Source: JBEKEX01 sp050013615 (GTDB lineage: Bacteria > Chloroflexota > Anaerolineae > Anaerolineales > Anaerolineaceae). Taken from it: 10,833 nucleotides of DNA. Below the pieces are notes generated by a model. The model was not told the origin of the DNA and searched no databases. It saw only the letters and a list, made by a program, of their open reading frames with translations. Made by a program: the position numbers and the translations under genes. Below are positions 1 through 7,225 of the stretch, piece by piece (within the stretch, counting starts at the first letter, position 1; the number at the start of each line of letters is the position of its first letter). The stretch spans positions 1-10,833 of the forward strand of contig JBEKEX010000140.1 in NCBI GenBank assembly GCA_050013615.1, in the 5' to 3' direction.

Positions 1-438
1 ATTCTGGTTATCGCTCTCTTAGTCAGCTTGATCCCCCTTGTCCCCGCTGTGATCTATTTCATGATCGATCACAAGCAAGATCTCACCGTGGGTACCAGGC
101 GCCTGGTGACAGGCCTCAACGGCTTCAACGCCATCGTGGGACTGATGGCAGCTGGTGTGGGAATTACGTGGTTGTTCTCACCTTCCACCGTCATGGCAGC
201 CGGCCTACAGCAAGCCGCAACGGCAGCCACTGATCCGTATGCAACGCTGGCCGCAGCCATCTCGACCGGCCTGGCGTGCATCGGTGCAGGTATCGCCGTT
301 GCCAACACGGGCGCAGCCGCCGTCGGAGCCATTGCCGAGAAACCCGAATCATTCGGGCGGGCGCTGATCTTCGTCGGCCTGGGCGAAGGAATTGCCATTT
401 ACGGTCTGATCATTTCCTTCCTGGTCTTGAACCGGTAG
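1..438 (+). CDS. ntpK: V/A-type ATPase subunit K (rotor ring proteolipid), 5' end cut by window edge
   Basis: Membrane rotor (c-ring) subunit that carries the transported ion through a V/A-type ATPase. The frame is open from the first base, so the start lies upstream; a TTG at 28 is unlikely to be the true start because hydrophobic sequence continues before it. Counting from the first codon, there are hydrophobic stretches at about 1-22 and 40-58, then a typical c-type hairpin at about 77-102 and 118-144. The second hairpin helix holds the motif GLGEGIAIYGL, whose Glu (codon 385-387) is the expected ion-binding carboxylate. The loop AEKPE between the hairpin helices is typical. By alignment from memory with Enterococcus hirae NtpK, the Na+-ligand Gln of its GIAQG motif is Val here (GIAVA), which fits H+ rather than Na+ coupling; that is inference. 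It lies directly upstream of the subunit F gene. Confidence 0.9.
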   Translation: MLVIALLVSLIPLVPAVIYFMIDHKQDLTVGTRRLVTGLNGFNAIVGLMAAGVGITWLFSPSTVMAAGLQQAATAATDPYATLAAAISTGLACIGAGIAVANTGAAAVGAIAEKPESFGRALIFVGLGEGIAIYGLIISFLVLNR

Positions 439-444
439 ACAAAG

Positions 445-750
445 ATGAAAATCCTGGTCATTGGTCATCCAGAAGCGGTGTTGGGATTCTCTCTGGTCGG
501 CGTTGCGGGCATGGCAGCCGCCACGGCCGAAGAGGCCAATCAAGCACTGGATAAAGCTTTATCGACTCCCGATGTGGGCATCGTCCTGGTGACCCAGGAC
601 GTATCTACATTGATCGAGGCCAGGATGGATCAACTGAAATTGCACAGCACCGTGCCACTCGTCGTAGAAATTCCCGGGCCGGCAGGTGTGGGCCCAGATC
701 AGGCCACTTTGAGCGATATCGTGCTCCGGGCGATTGGTGTCAAGATGTAA
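445..750 (+). CDS. ntpG: V/A-type ATPase subunit F (central stalk)
   Basis: Small soluble central-stalk subunit of 101 residues, the usual size for bacterial/archaeal subunit F (called NtpG in Enterococcus, AtpF in archaea). It binds the D subunit at the base of the A3B3 head and turns with the rotor. The fold is visible as alternating beta/alpha segments: MKILVIGHPEAVLGFSLVGV at the N-terminus, then DVGIVLVTQDVS, then the strand VPLVVEIPGPAG ending in a short C-terminal helix. The GFSLVGV and GIVLVTQ motifs are characteristic of the family. It starts 6 nt after the subunit K stop, consistent with one transcript. A 54-nt spacer separates it from subunit E. Gene naming differs between species, so the symbol follows the Enterococcus scheme. 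Confidence 0.9.
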   Translation: MKILVIGHPEAVLGFSLVGVAGMAAATAEEANQALDKALSTPDVGIVLVTQDVSTLIEARMDQLKLHSTVPLVVEIPGPAGVGPDQATLSDIVLRAIGVKM

Positions 751-804
751 ATCCTCCCACTTACCGACTGTTCGAAAGTGTGAAGGTAGACTGGTGATAA
801 AGTT

Positions 805-1425
805 ATGAGATCAGTGGATGAAAATATGGAAGCGCTTTCCCGTGCTTTGCTCGCCGAGGCAAAAACAGAGGCAGAGCAAATTTTGGCCGATGCGAAAGCA
901 AAAGCTGACGCCGTCCGGCAACGCACCCAAGAGCAGGCTACTGCCGAACGCTTACAGCTTCTTGACCGAGCCCGCCAGGAAGCAGAACGCAACCGCGGAC
1001 AGGCCATTGCGACCACCCAGCTAAAAGCACGGACCATGGAACTGGAACATCGCGAGAAATTATTGGACAACGTCTTTTCCGCAGCGCGACAACAATTGCC
1101 AAGCGTGCAGCAATGGAGCGATTACGACAAAATTGTGCTTTCCCTGCTGCGTGAGGCACTGCAGCAATTGAAGGCCAGCGATGTATTGGTCCGGGCCGAT
1201 AAGCATACCCAGAAATATTTGACAGACCAGGCATTGAAGGAAATTTCGAAAGAATTGAATGTCACAATAAAACTCGGTAAACCGCTCGAGCAAGGCACCG
1301 GCGTCATCGTGGAAACGAGCGATGGGCATGTCATGTACGATAACACCTTGGAAACTCGGATAAGCCGCTTGCAGAACACGCTTCGCTCCCCAATTTATCG
1401 CATCCTGATCGGAGAATCGCTATGA
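805..1425 (+). CDS. ntpE: V/A-type ATPase subunit E (peripheral stalk)
   Basis: Peripheral-stalk (stator) subunit of 206 residues, within the family's usual 185-210. The N-terminal half, about 8-95, is one long charged Ala/Glu/Lys/Arg/Gln helix (for example LLAEAKTEAEQILADAKAKA) expected to form a right-handed coiled coil with the G/H subunit. The C-terminal half, about 100-206, is the globular domain that binds the head; it contains the typical segment GTGVIVETSDGHVMYDNTLE. The start is uncertain: ATG at 805 gives 206 residues, while ATG at 826 would remove seven and start MEALSRALL. Neither has a strong ribosome-binding site. Its TGA stop overlaps the ATG of the A subunit (ATGA), implying translational coupling. 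Confidence 0.92.
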   Translation: MRSVDENMEALSRALLAEAKTEAEQILADAKAKADAVRQRTQEQATAERLQLLDRARQEAERNRGQAIATTQLKARTMELEHREKLLDNVFSAARQQLPSVQQWSDYDKIVLSLLREALQQLKASDVLVRADKHTQKYLTDQALKEISKELNVTIKLGKPLEQGTGVIVETSDGHVMYDNTLETRISRLQNTLRSPIYRILIGESL

Positions 1426-3191
1426 GCCAACAAATCGGGGAAGTGATCTGGATTAGCGGCCCGGTAATCCGTGCCCGCGGTTCACGCCAGGTAGGCATGA
1501 TGGAATTGGTTGAGGTTGGTGAGGAGCGCCTGGCCGGAGAAGTCATCGGCCTGGAAGGCAACACCATCACCATTCAAGTTTATGAAGAGACTTCAGGCAT
1601 GCGCGCCGGTGCGCCGGTATTCGGCACTGGATTGCCCTTGTCAGTGGAACTGGGACCAGGCCTGCTGCACAGCATCTTCGATGGCATTCAACGCCCGCTG
1701 CCGGCTATCGAGATCCGCAGTGGGTCCTTCATTGGCCGCGGTATGCACCTCACCCCGTTGTATCGCAAAGACCGTTGGAGCTTTACTCCGACTGCCAAAG
1801 AAGGCGATGCCGTCAGCGGCGGTTCCATTTTGGGCACCGTCCCTGAGACGCAATCACTGGTGCATTCCATCATGGTTCCGCCCGGCATCGAAGGCACCAT
1901 TACCTGGCTTGCACCTGAAATGAAATACACCATCGAAGAGCCCATCGCTCGGATCCGCACGACCAAAGGTGAACAAGAGTTGACCATGCTTCAACGCTGG
2001 CCCGTCCGCCAGGCACGGCCCTACAAGGCCCGCCACGGGCAATCCGGCGGCCCATTGGTCACCGGGCAGCGTGTGTTGGATACTTTCTTTCCCCTGGCAA
2101 AGGGCGGTGCAGCCGCCATCCCCGGTGGATTTGGTGCCGGCAAGACCGTCACGCAGCAAAGCATTGCCAAGTGGTCGGATGCCCAGGTGGTCGTTTACAT
2201 CGGCTGCGGTGAGCGCGGCAATGAGATGACCGAAGTGCTGCAGGAATTCCCCAAGCTGGTTGACCCGCGCAACGGTCACCCCTTGATGGAACGTACCGTG
2301 TTGATCGCCAACACCTCCAACATGCCTGTGGCCGCCCGTGAAGCCAGCATCTACACCGGCATCACCATCGCGGAATATTACCGTGACATGGGTTATCACG
2401 TCGCCTTGATGGCCGATTCAACTTCACGCTGGGCAGAAGCCTTGCGTGAGGTCTCCGGGCGGTTGGAGGAAATGCCCGCAGAGGAAGGTTATCCTGCTTA
2501 CCTGGCCAACCGTCTGGCAGAATTCTACGAGCGCGCCGGTTATGTGGAAACTCTGAACGGGAAATTCGGCTCTGTCAGCGTCATCGGCGCTGTCTCTCCT
2601 CCAGGAGGCGATTTCTCTGAACCGGTCACTCAGCATACCAAGCGGTTCACCCGCTGTTTCTGGGCACTCGATAAATCGCTTGCATCGGCACGCCACTTCC
2701 CATCCATCAACTGGCTGGATAGCTACAGCGAATATTTGGAAGACGTGGCCGATTGGTGGCGCAAGCAGGTTGGCATGGATTGGCTTGCCCTGCGCAACGA
2801 AGCCATGGGCATCTTAAGCGAGGAAAGCCACCTGACGCAAATCGTCAAGCTGGTTGGGCCAGATGCCCTGCCGGATGACCAGCGGTTGATCTTGGAGACC
2901 GCCCGCTTATTGCGTGAAGGCTTCCTGCAGCAGAACGCCCTGGACGACGTGGATGCCTATTCGACCCCCGAAAAGCAAGTGCACATGTTGAACCTCATCC
3001 TTCATTTCCATCACCGCGCTCTGCGCATCGTCAAGCAAGGTGCCACCATTTCGGTCATCCATGACCTGCCGGTGGTCGGCACCCTGATCCGCATGAAAAC
3101 GCAGGTGACCAATGATGAAATGGACAAGTTGAACGCCATCACCAAGGAAATCGATGAGCAGATGGATCAACTAGAGACGGAGTACAAATGA
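1422..3191 (+). CDS. ntpA: V/A-type ATPase catalytic subunit A
   Basis: Catalytic ATP-binding subunit of the A3B3 head, 589 residues, matching the usual 578-600. The N-terminal beta-barrel starts at GEVIWISGPVIRARG. The A-specific bulge domain lies at about 110-190. The P-loop GGFGAGKT spans 235-242 with Lys241. The catalytic Glu is expected at 264 in CGERGNEMTE, and the Walker B/switch region is ALMADSTSRWAEALRE with Asp332. The segment GAVSPPGGDFSEPVT follows at about 390-404. All key residues are present and no frameshift is visible, so this gene looks functional even though the adjacent B gene is broken. It overlaps ntpE upstream by 4 nt and ntpB downstream by 4 nt (both ATGA), the standard tight arrangement for these operons. 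Whether the enzyme makes or hydrolyses ATP in vivo cannot be read from the sequence. Confidence 0.97.
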   Translation: MSQQIGEVIWISGPVIRARGSRQVGMMELVEVGEERLAGEVIGLEGNTITIQVYEETSGMRAGAPVFGTGLPLSVELGPGLLHSIFDGIQRPLPAIEIRSGSFIGRGMHLTPLYRKDRWSFTPTAKEGDAVSGGSILGTVPETQSLVHSIMVPPGIEGTITWLAPEMKYTIEEPIARIRTTKGEQELTMLQRWPVRQARPYKARHGQSGGPLVTGQRVLDTFFPLAKGGAAAIPGGFGAGKTVTQQSIAKWSDAQVVVYIGCGERGNEMTEVLQEFPKLVDPRNGHPLMERTVLIANTSNMPVAAREASIYTGITIAEYYRDMGYHVALMADSTSRWAEALREVSGRLEEMPAEEGYPAYLANRLAEFYERAGYVETLNGKFGSVSVIGAVSPPGGDFSEPVTQHTKRFTRCFWALDKSLASARHFPSINWLDSYSEYLEDVADWWRKQVGMDWLALRNEAMGILSEESHLTQIVKLVGPDALPDDQRLILETARLLREGFLQQNALDDVDAYSTPEKQVHMLNLILHFHHRALRIVKQGATISVIHDLPVVGTLIRMKTQVTNDEMDKLNAITKEIDEQMDQLETEYK

Positions 3192-4551
3192 GCGAGCTAG
3201 CAGAACTGGGCGGACAGGAAGTTGTTGGGGTAAGTCGTATCGATGGCCCCATCCTGGTGATCGAAAACGCCGGGTCTATCGGCTATGATGAAGTGGTGGA
3301 GGTCATCGACTCACGCGGGCAGCATCGCCTTGGCCGCACTCTGGAAGTTGGTGAGGGCATGGCCGTGGTGGAAGTTTTCGCCGGCACCACCGGACTTACC
3401 ATCGACGGCACCAACGTCCGCTTGCTGGGCGGTCCATTGCATATCCCCGTGACCGAGGAAATGCTGGGACGCGTCTTCGATGGCCTGGGCAGGCCTCTGG
3501 ATAACGGGCCGCAGCCTCTGACCGATCATTACGCCGACGTCAACGGAGCGCCCATCAATCCCACCTCGCGTGTCTATCCACGGGATTACATCCAGACTGG
3601 TATTTCAGCCATCGACGGTATGAATACGCTCGTACAGGGGCAAAAATTACCCCTCTTTTCCGGGGCAGGTATCCCTCATGACCAGCTCGCTGCGCAGATC
3701 GTGCGGCAGGCCACCTTGGGCATGCCCGTAGGCGAGACCCGTTCCCAGTCCGAACCTTTCGCCATTGTGTTTGCTGCCATGGGCGTCAAACATGATGTGG
3801 CGGATTTCTTCCGCAATTCTTTTGCCGAAAGCGGTGCCCTGACCCGCGTGGCCATGTTCTTGAACCTGGCGGATGACCCGCCTGTGGAACGCTTGGTGAC
3901 GCCCCGCGCCGCCTTGACCCTGGCGGAGTACCTCTGCGCCAGATATCGAACATCCGCGGTGAAGTGCCCAGCCGCAAGGGTTATCCTGGCTATCTCTATA
4001 GCGACCTGGCTTCCATGTACGAGCGCACGGGCCGCATCAAGACCAGCAAAGGATCCATCACGCAGATCCCGATCCTTTCCATGCCGAACGACGATATCAC
4101 CCACCCTGTGCCCGATCTCACCGGCTACATCACCGAGGGCCAGATCGTTTTGGGTCGCAGCCTGAACCAACAAGACATCTACCCACCGATTTCCGTGCTG
4201 CCCAGCTTGTCCCGTCTGGCAAAGGATGGCATCGGCAAAGGGCACACCCGCGCCGACCATTCGCATTGGGCAGCTCAACTCTATGCCGCTTATGCCCACG
4301 TCCAGGATGTGCGCTCGCTGGCCTCCGTGATCGGCGAAGAAGAGCTCGGGGCAATCGACCAGCAATATTTGAGATTCGGCCGCGCTTTCGAGCGTGACTT
4401 CGTGAACCAGGAACCGACCGAAAACCGGACGATCGAACAGACCCTCCAAATCGGGTGGCGGCTGCTCTCCATGCTTCCGAAAGAAGAGCTTACCCGTGTC
4501 AGTCTCGACGAGATCAAGCAATACTACGAGGAAGGTCATGCCGAGCGTTAA
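3188..4551 (+). pseudogene. ntpB: V/A-type ATPase subunit B, disrupted by an inferred ~64-nt frameshifting deletion
   Basis: Non-catalytic nucleotide-binding subunit of the A3B3 head, split over two frames. The first part, 3188-3933, encodes about 248 family-like residues including LPLFSGAGIPHDQLAAQI near residue 155 and ends in ALTLAEYL. Reading on gives about 77 unrelated residues to a TGA at 4163-4165. The second part resumes in another frame at 3934 with LRQISNIRGEVPSRKGYPGY and runs to TAA at 4549-4551. It includes ITQIPILSMPNDDITHP and the SLSRL arginine-finger segment (Arg codon 4213-4215). In intact homologues EYL is followed by about 21 residues (like AFEKGMHVLVILTDMTNYCEA in style) before LRE; these are absent. 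Restoring them would give about 475 residues, a normal length. An assembly or sequencing error is as plausible as a real lesion. Confidence 0.9.
4528..4535 (+). promoter_or_regulatory. Ribosome-binding site deciding the ntpD start
   Basis: GAGGAAGG lies just upstream of the ATG at 4538, with GAGG six bases from the start codon. It supports ATG 4538 over the in-frame GTG at 4496, which would add 14 residues (MSVSTRSSNTTRKV) unlike the family's N-terminus. The site is inside the end of the subunit B reading frame, which suggests coupling of B and D translation. Confidence 0.7.
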
Positions 4552-5233
4552 TATCCCGCCCACGCGCAGCAATCTCATTCGCATCCGGCAGGAGCTGGCC
4601 TTCGCGCGCGAAGGTTATGAGATACTGGACCGCAAGCGCGAGGTATTGACCACCGAATTGATCCGCATGGCCCACGATGCCGAAGCGCTGCAAGAAGAAA
4701 TGTGGCGGCTGCTCGATGAGGCTTACCGCGCCCTCGAAAAAGCTCAATTGACGATGGGGCGTGAAAAAGTGGAATGGGCTGCATTGGCTGCACACAAAAC
4801 GGTGGATGTCCACTTGACCTTCCATGGAGTCATGGGCGTCGCCGTGCCCGTTATTGAGGCCAATGGCAGTCCTCAAGAGATGCTCTACAGCCTGGGGAAT
4901 ACTTCAGCCACTTTGGACGAAGCCAGCGCTGCTTTCCGCAAGGTATTGAGCCTGGTTCCCGAACTTTCGCGGCAGATGACTGCCGTTTTCCGCCTGGCAG
5001 GTGAATTGCGCAAGACGCAGCGACGTGTCAACGCCCTGCAGCACATCTTCATCCCCGAATACGAAGAAACGGTCGCCTTTATCGTCAGCACCCTCGAGGA
5101 ACGTGACCGGGAAGAAACTTTCCGGCTTAAATTGCTCAAGACCCGGTCAAGCAAGTCGAAAAATACTCAAAATGAGCAAGAATCCAAAAGCTCTTCGCAA
5201 AAAAAAGTCAGTAATACACGCAATGCCCTGTAA
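4538..5233 (+). CDS. ntpD: V/A-type ATPase subunit D (central rotor shaft), with Ser/Lys/Asn-rich tail
   Basis: Central shaft subunit that rotates inside the A3B3 hexamer and couples it to the membrane ring. From the chosen ATG it has 231 residues, against about 205-215 commonly. The N-terminal helix PPTRSNLIRIRQELAFAREG and the following LLDRKREVL-like segment (ILDRKREVLTTEL) are diagnostic. The C-terminal helix RRVNALQHIFIPEYEETVAF (about 165-184) is also typical, and FRLKLLKTR closes the normal fold. Roughly the last 28 residues form a polar Ser/Lys/Asn/Gln tail not expected in the family; an 8-A run near 5199-5206 lies within it, so a length error there could alter the tail. The gene overlaps the end of ntpB by 14 nt and is the last ATPase gene; I see no intrinsic terminator after it. 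Confidence 0.93.
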   Translation: MPSVNIPPTRSNLIRIRQELAFAREGYEILDRKREVLTTELIRMAHDAEALQEEMWRLLDEAYRALEKAQLTMGREKVEWAALAAHKTVDVHLTFHGVMGVAVPVIEANGSPQEMLYSLGNTSATLDEASAAFRKVLSLVPELSRQMTAVFRLAGELRKTQRRVNALQHIFIPEYEETVAFIVSTLEERDREETFRLKLLKTRSSKSKNTQNEQESKSSSQKKVSNTRNAL

Positions 5234-5342
5234 GCTAACCACTGCAAATTCCGATGGCTTATTCAATCGTTAATAATGATCCGCCTGTCCTGTTAGTTCG
5301 CAAAATAACGTCATCCGCTACTGTCCATCGAGGAGCATAAAT
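5234..5342 (+). other. Intergenic region between ntpD and the tryptophanase gene
   Basis: These 109 bases hold no convincing gene. A tiny frame starting at ATG 5223 would encode 16 residues without Trp, so it is not a tnaC-type leader peptide. I see no strong hairpin followed by a T run and no clear -35/-10 pair. A promoter for the downstream gene is likely here because the stretch is AT-richer than its surroundings, but I cannot place it. Confidence 0.5.
5330..5335 (+). promoter_or_regulatory. Ribosome-binding site of the tryptophanase gene
   Basis: GAGGAG is seven bases upstream of ATG 5343, a near-consensus Shine-Dalgarno site that fixes the start codon. The resulting N-terminus (MTSYPVEPFRIKMVEP) matches the PEPFRIK opening of the tryptophanase/tyrosine phenol-lyase family. 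Confidence 0.8.
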
Positions 5343-6728
5343 ATGACTTCATACCCTGTCGAGCCGTTCCGCATCAAAATGGTTGAACCCATCCAATTGA
5401 TATCGCCCGAACAGCGACAAGCGGCGATGGTCAAGGCCGGCTACAACGTATTCGCGTTGCGCGCCGAGGATGTTTACGTTGACCTGCTGACCGATTCGGG
5501 TACAGGCGCAATGAGCCAGGATCAATGGGCAGCCATCATGCGCGGCGATGAATCGTATGCTGGGGCAAGGTCATACTACCGTCTCTCGGACGCCATGGAG
5601 CAGATATTCGGCTTCAAGCATTTCGTGCCCACCCACCAAGGACGCGCGGCCGAGAATATCCTTTCCGCATTGCTGGTAAAACCCGGCATGTACGTCCCCT
5701 CCAACCAGCATTTTGACACAACGGAGGGCAACATCATGGCCCGCGGCGGGAGACCTGAGAACCTGGTGATCGAAGAAGGCCTGGATCCCACATCCCAGCT
5801 TCCCTTCAAGGGCAACATGGATATTGCCAAGCTGAAAACCTTCATCGAAAAAGTTGGACCCGAAAATATCCCTTTTGGCTCCATCACCATAACCAATAAC
5901 GCCGGCGGCGGGCAGCCCGTCTCTTTGGAAAATCTGCGCCAGACGGCTGCAACGTACCATGCTTATCAAATCCCATTTTTCATCGATGCCTGCCGTTTTG
6001 CGGAGAATTGCTATTTCATCAAGCTGCGTGAGCCTGGCTATGCGCAAAAATCGACACTCGAAATCGCCCGCGAGATCTTTGCCCTGGCCGATGGCGCCTG
6101 GATGAGCGCCAAGAAAGATGCCATCGTTAATATCGGCGGCTTTCTGGCCGTGCGTGATGACGCCCTCTACCAGCGCATTTGCAACGAGCTGATCCTGCGC
6201 GAAGGCTTTATCACCTACGGCGGGCTGGCCGGCCGTGACCTGGATGCCATGGCCGTCGGCTTATGGGAAGGGTTGGATGAAAGCTACCTCGCCTACCGCT
6301 TGGCCCAAACGGCTTACCTGGGCCAGCAGCTCATGGCCATCGGCATGCCAATCATCGAGCCCCCCGGCGGACATGCCATTTATCTGGACGCCGGCCGGCT
6401 GCTTCCCCACATCCCCCATGGTGAATTTCCCGGGCAGGCATTGGTTTCCGGCCTATACCTGGAAGGCAGCGTGCGCGGCGTGGAGATCGGTTCCGTCATG
6501 TTCGCCCATCCCGACCCGGAAACTGGCGAAATGAATTACCCCAAGCTCGAATTGGTGCGGCTGGCAATTCCGCGCCGGGTCTATACCCAGGCACATTTGG
6601 ACTACGTGGTACAGATCGCTGCTAGGCTGGTCGAAAAGCGCACCACGCTAAAGGGCTATCGCTTCACCTACGCACCGGAATTGTTGCGTCATTTCACGGC
6701 TCGTTTCGAACCCATCGGTGACTTATAA
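5343..6728 (+). CDS. tnaA: Tryptophanase (PLP-dependent beta-eliminating lyase)
   Basis: Cytosolic PLP enzyme predicted to cleave L-tryptophan to indole, pyruvate and ammonia. It has 461 residues, the normal length for tryptophanase and tyrosine phenol-lyase. Family hallmarks in order: PEPFRIK near the N-terminus, DLLTDSGTGAMS, GDESYAGARSYY, PTHQGRAAEN, NAGGQPVS-like NNAGGGQPVS, the PLP-lysine motif MSAKKDA (second Lys, residue 258), YGGLAGRD, and RLAIPRRVYTQAH. Features separating tryptophanase from tyrosine phenol-lyase favour tryptophanase: FDTTEG (Asp as in E. coli FDTTQG), VEIGS rather than MERG (no Arg at the phenol-binding position), and LLRHFTARF with His rather than LRFFTARF. These comparisons are from memory. 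No tryptophan permease or TnaC leader is adjacent. Related lyase activities on other amino acids remain possible. Confidence 0.92.
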   Translation: MTSYPVEPFRIKMVEPIQLISPEQRQAAMVKAGYNVFALRAEDVYVDLLTDSGTGAMSQDQWAAIMRGDESYAGARSYYRLSDAMEQIFGFKHFVPTHQGRAAENILSALLVKPGMYVPSNQHFDTTEGNIMARGGRPENLVIEEGLDPTSQLPFKGNMDIAKLKTFIEKVGPENIPFGSITITNNAGGGQPVSLENLRQTAATYHAYQIPFFIDACRFAENCYFIKLREPGYAQKSTLEIAREIFALADGAWMSAKKDAIVNIGGFLAVRDDALYQRICNELILREGFITYGGLAGRDLDAMAVGLWEGLDESYLAYRLAQTAYLGQQLMAIGMPIIEPPGGHAIYLDAGRLLPHIPHGEFPGQALVSGLYLEGSVRGVEIGSVMFAHPDPETGEMNYPKLELVRLAIPRRVYTQAHLDYVVQIAARLVEKRTTLKGYRFTYAPELLRHFTARFEPIGDL

Positions 6729-6771
6729 CATCTGATAGAATCAGTTCATATGACACATAATCGAGGTTATC

Positions 6772-7203
6772 ATGAAACTTAAATATCTCGCCTTTTCCAC
6801 TTTATTGTTGATGCTCGTGCTTTCCGCTTGCAGTGCATTCCAGGCTCCTGCCAGTACCGTAGAACCGACAGCTGAAGCAACGATTAAAACGGCTGCACAA
6901 CCTATTGCAGAGAACATTCTGCAAAGCATCGATAAAAAGGACCATCAGGGCATCTTGCGTGACATGGATGCTACCATGGCCAAAGCATTCACCCAGGATT
7001 CGTTCAACCAGCTACAGTCGAAGATTGCAACCGATTACGGCGCCTATCAAAGTGCTACATACACCGGTGTTACGCTGACGCAAGGCTATTACTCCGTGCT
7101 CTTCAATTGCAAGTTCGAAAAAGGGCCGTTCACCATGCGTCTTGTTTTAAACACACAAGCCCCTTATCAAGTTTCGGGGCTATGGTTCCCGGACATGAAA
7201 TAG
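6772..7203 (+). CDS. Small lipoprotein, DUF3887-like
   Basis: Predicted exported lipoprotein of 143 residues. It has a classic type II signal peptide: basic start MKLKYL, hydrophobic core, and lipobox L17-S18-A19-C20, with Cys20 the expected lipidated residue. A Pro/Thr/Ala-rich spacer (about 21-42) leads to a compact domain of roughly 100 residues. Its pattern, with AENILQSIDKKDHQGILRDM at the start and TMRLVLNTQAPYQVSGLWF at the end, resembles DUF3887, whose function is not established. The start codon has GAGG about five bases upstream. It lies 43 nt after the tryptophanase stop and 22 nt before the next gene, so it could be co-transcribed with either. There are no catalytic motifs I recognise; a binding or protein-interaction role would be a guess. 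Confidence 0.75.
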   Translation: MKLKYLAFSTLLLMLVLSACSAFQAPASTVEPTAEATIKTAAQPIAENILQSIDKKDHQGILRDMDATMAKAFTQDSFNQLQSKIATDYGAYQSATYTGVTLTQGYYSVLFNCKFEKGPFTMRLVLNTQAPYQVSGLWFPDMK

Positions 7204-7225
7204 TGTATTGAAAGGTGGGTTTTAT

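Noticed and set aside
1854..2399. Open frame of 181 codons on the minus strand opposite ntpA
   Set aside because: It lies entirely within the conserved catalytic subunit gene and its His/Gly/Asp-rich translation is what reverse reading of such a gene produces.
3188..4551. Programmed frameshift or translational bypass in ntpB
   Set aside because: Shifting frame at 3932-3936 would still leave out about 21 conserved residues, because the DNA for them is absent; recoding alone cannot rebuild the subunit, and there is no slippery run at the junction.
3676..4584. Long open frame of 302 codons on the minus strand opposite ntpB
   Set aside because: It is antisense to clear ATPase B coding sequence, has no recognisable protein pattern, and such frames are common opposite moderately GC-rich genes.
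5223..5273. Tiny frame before tnaA as a TnaC-type leader peptide
   Set aside because: It encodes 16 residues with no tryptophan and begins inside the end of ntpD, lacking the features needed for tryptophan-sensing attenuation.
5343..6728. Tyrosine phenol-lyase as the identity of the PLP lyase
   Set aside because: The phenol-binding Arg of the MERG motif is replaced in VEIGS, and the HFTAR His and FDTT Asp match tryptophanase instead.
6731..6771. Possible promoter (TAGAAT) and small hairpin CTGATAGAATCAG before the lipoprotein gene
   Set aside because: No matching -35 hexamer lies at 16-18 bases upstream, and the hairpin has a 5-bp stem without a T run.
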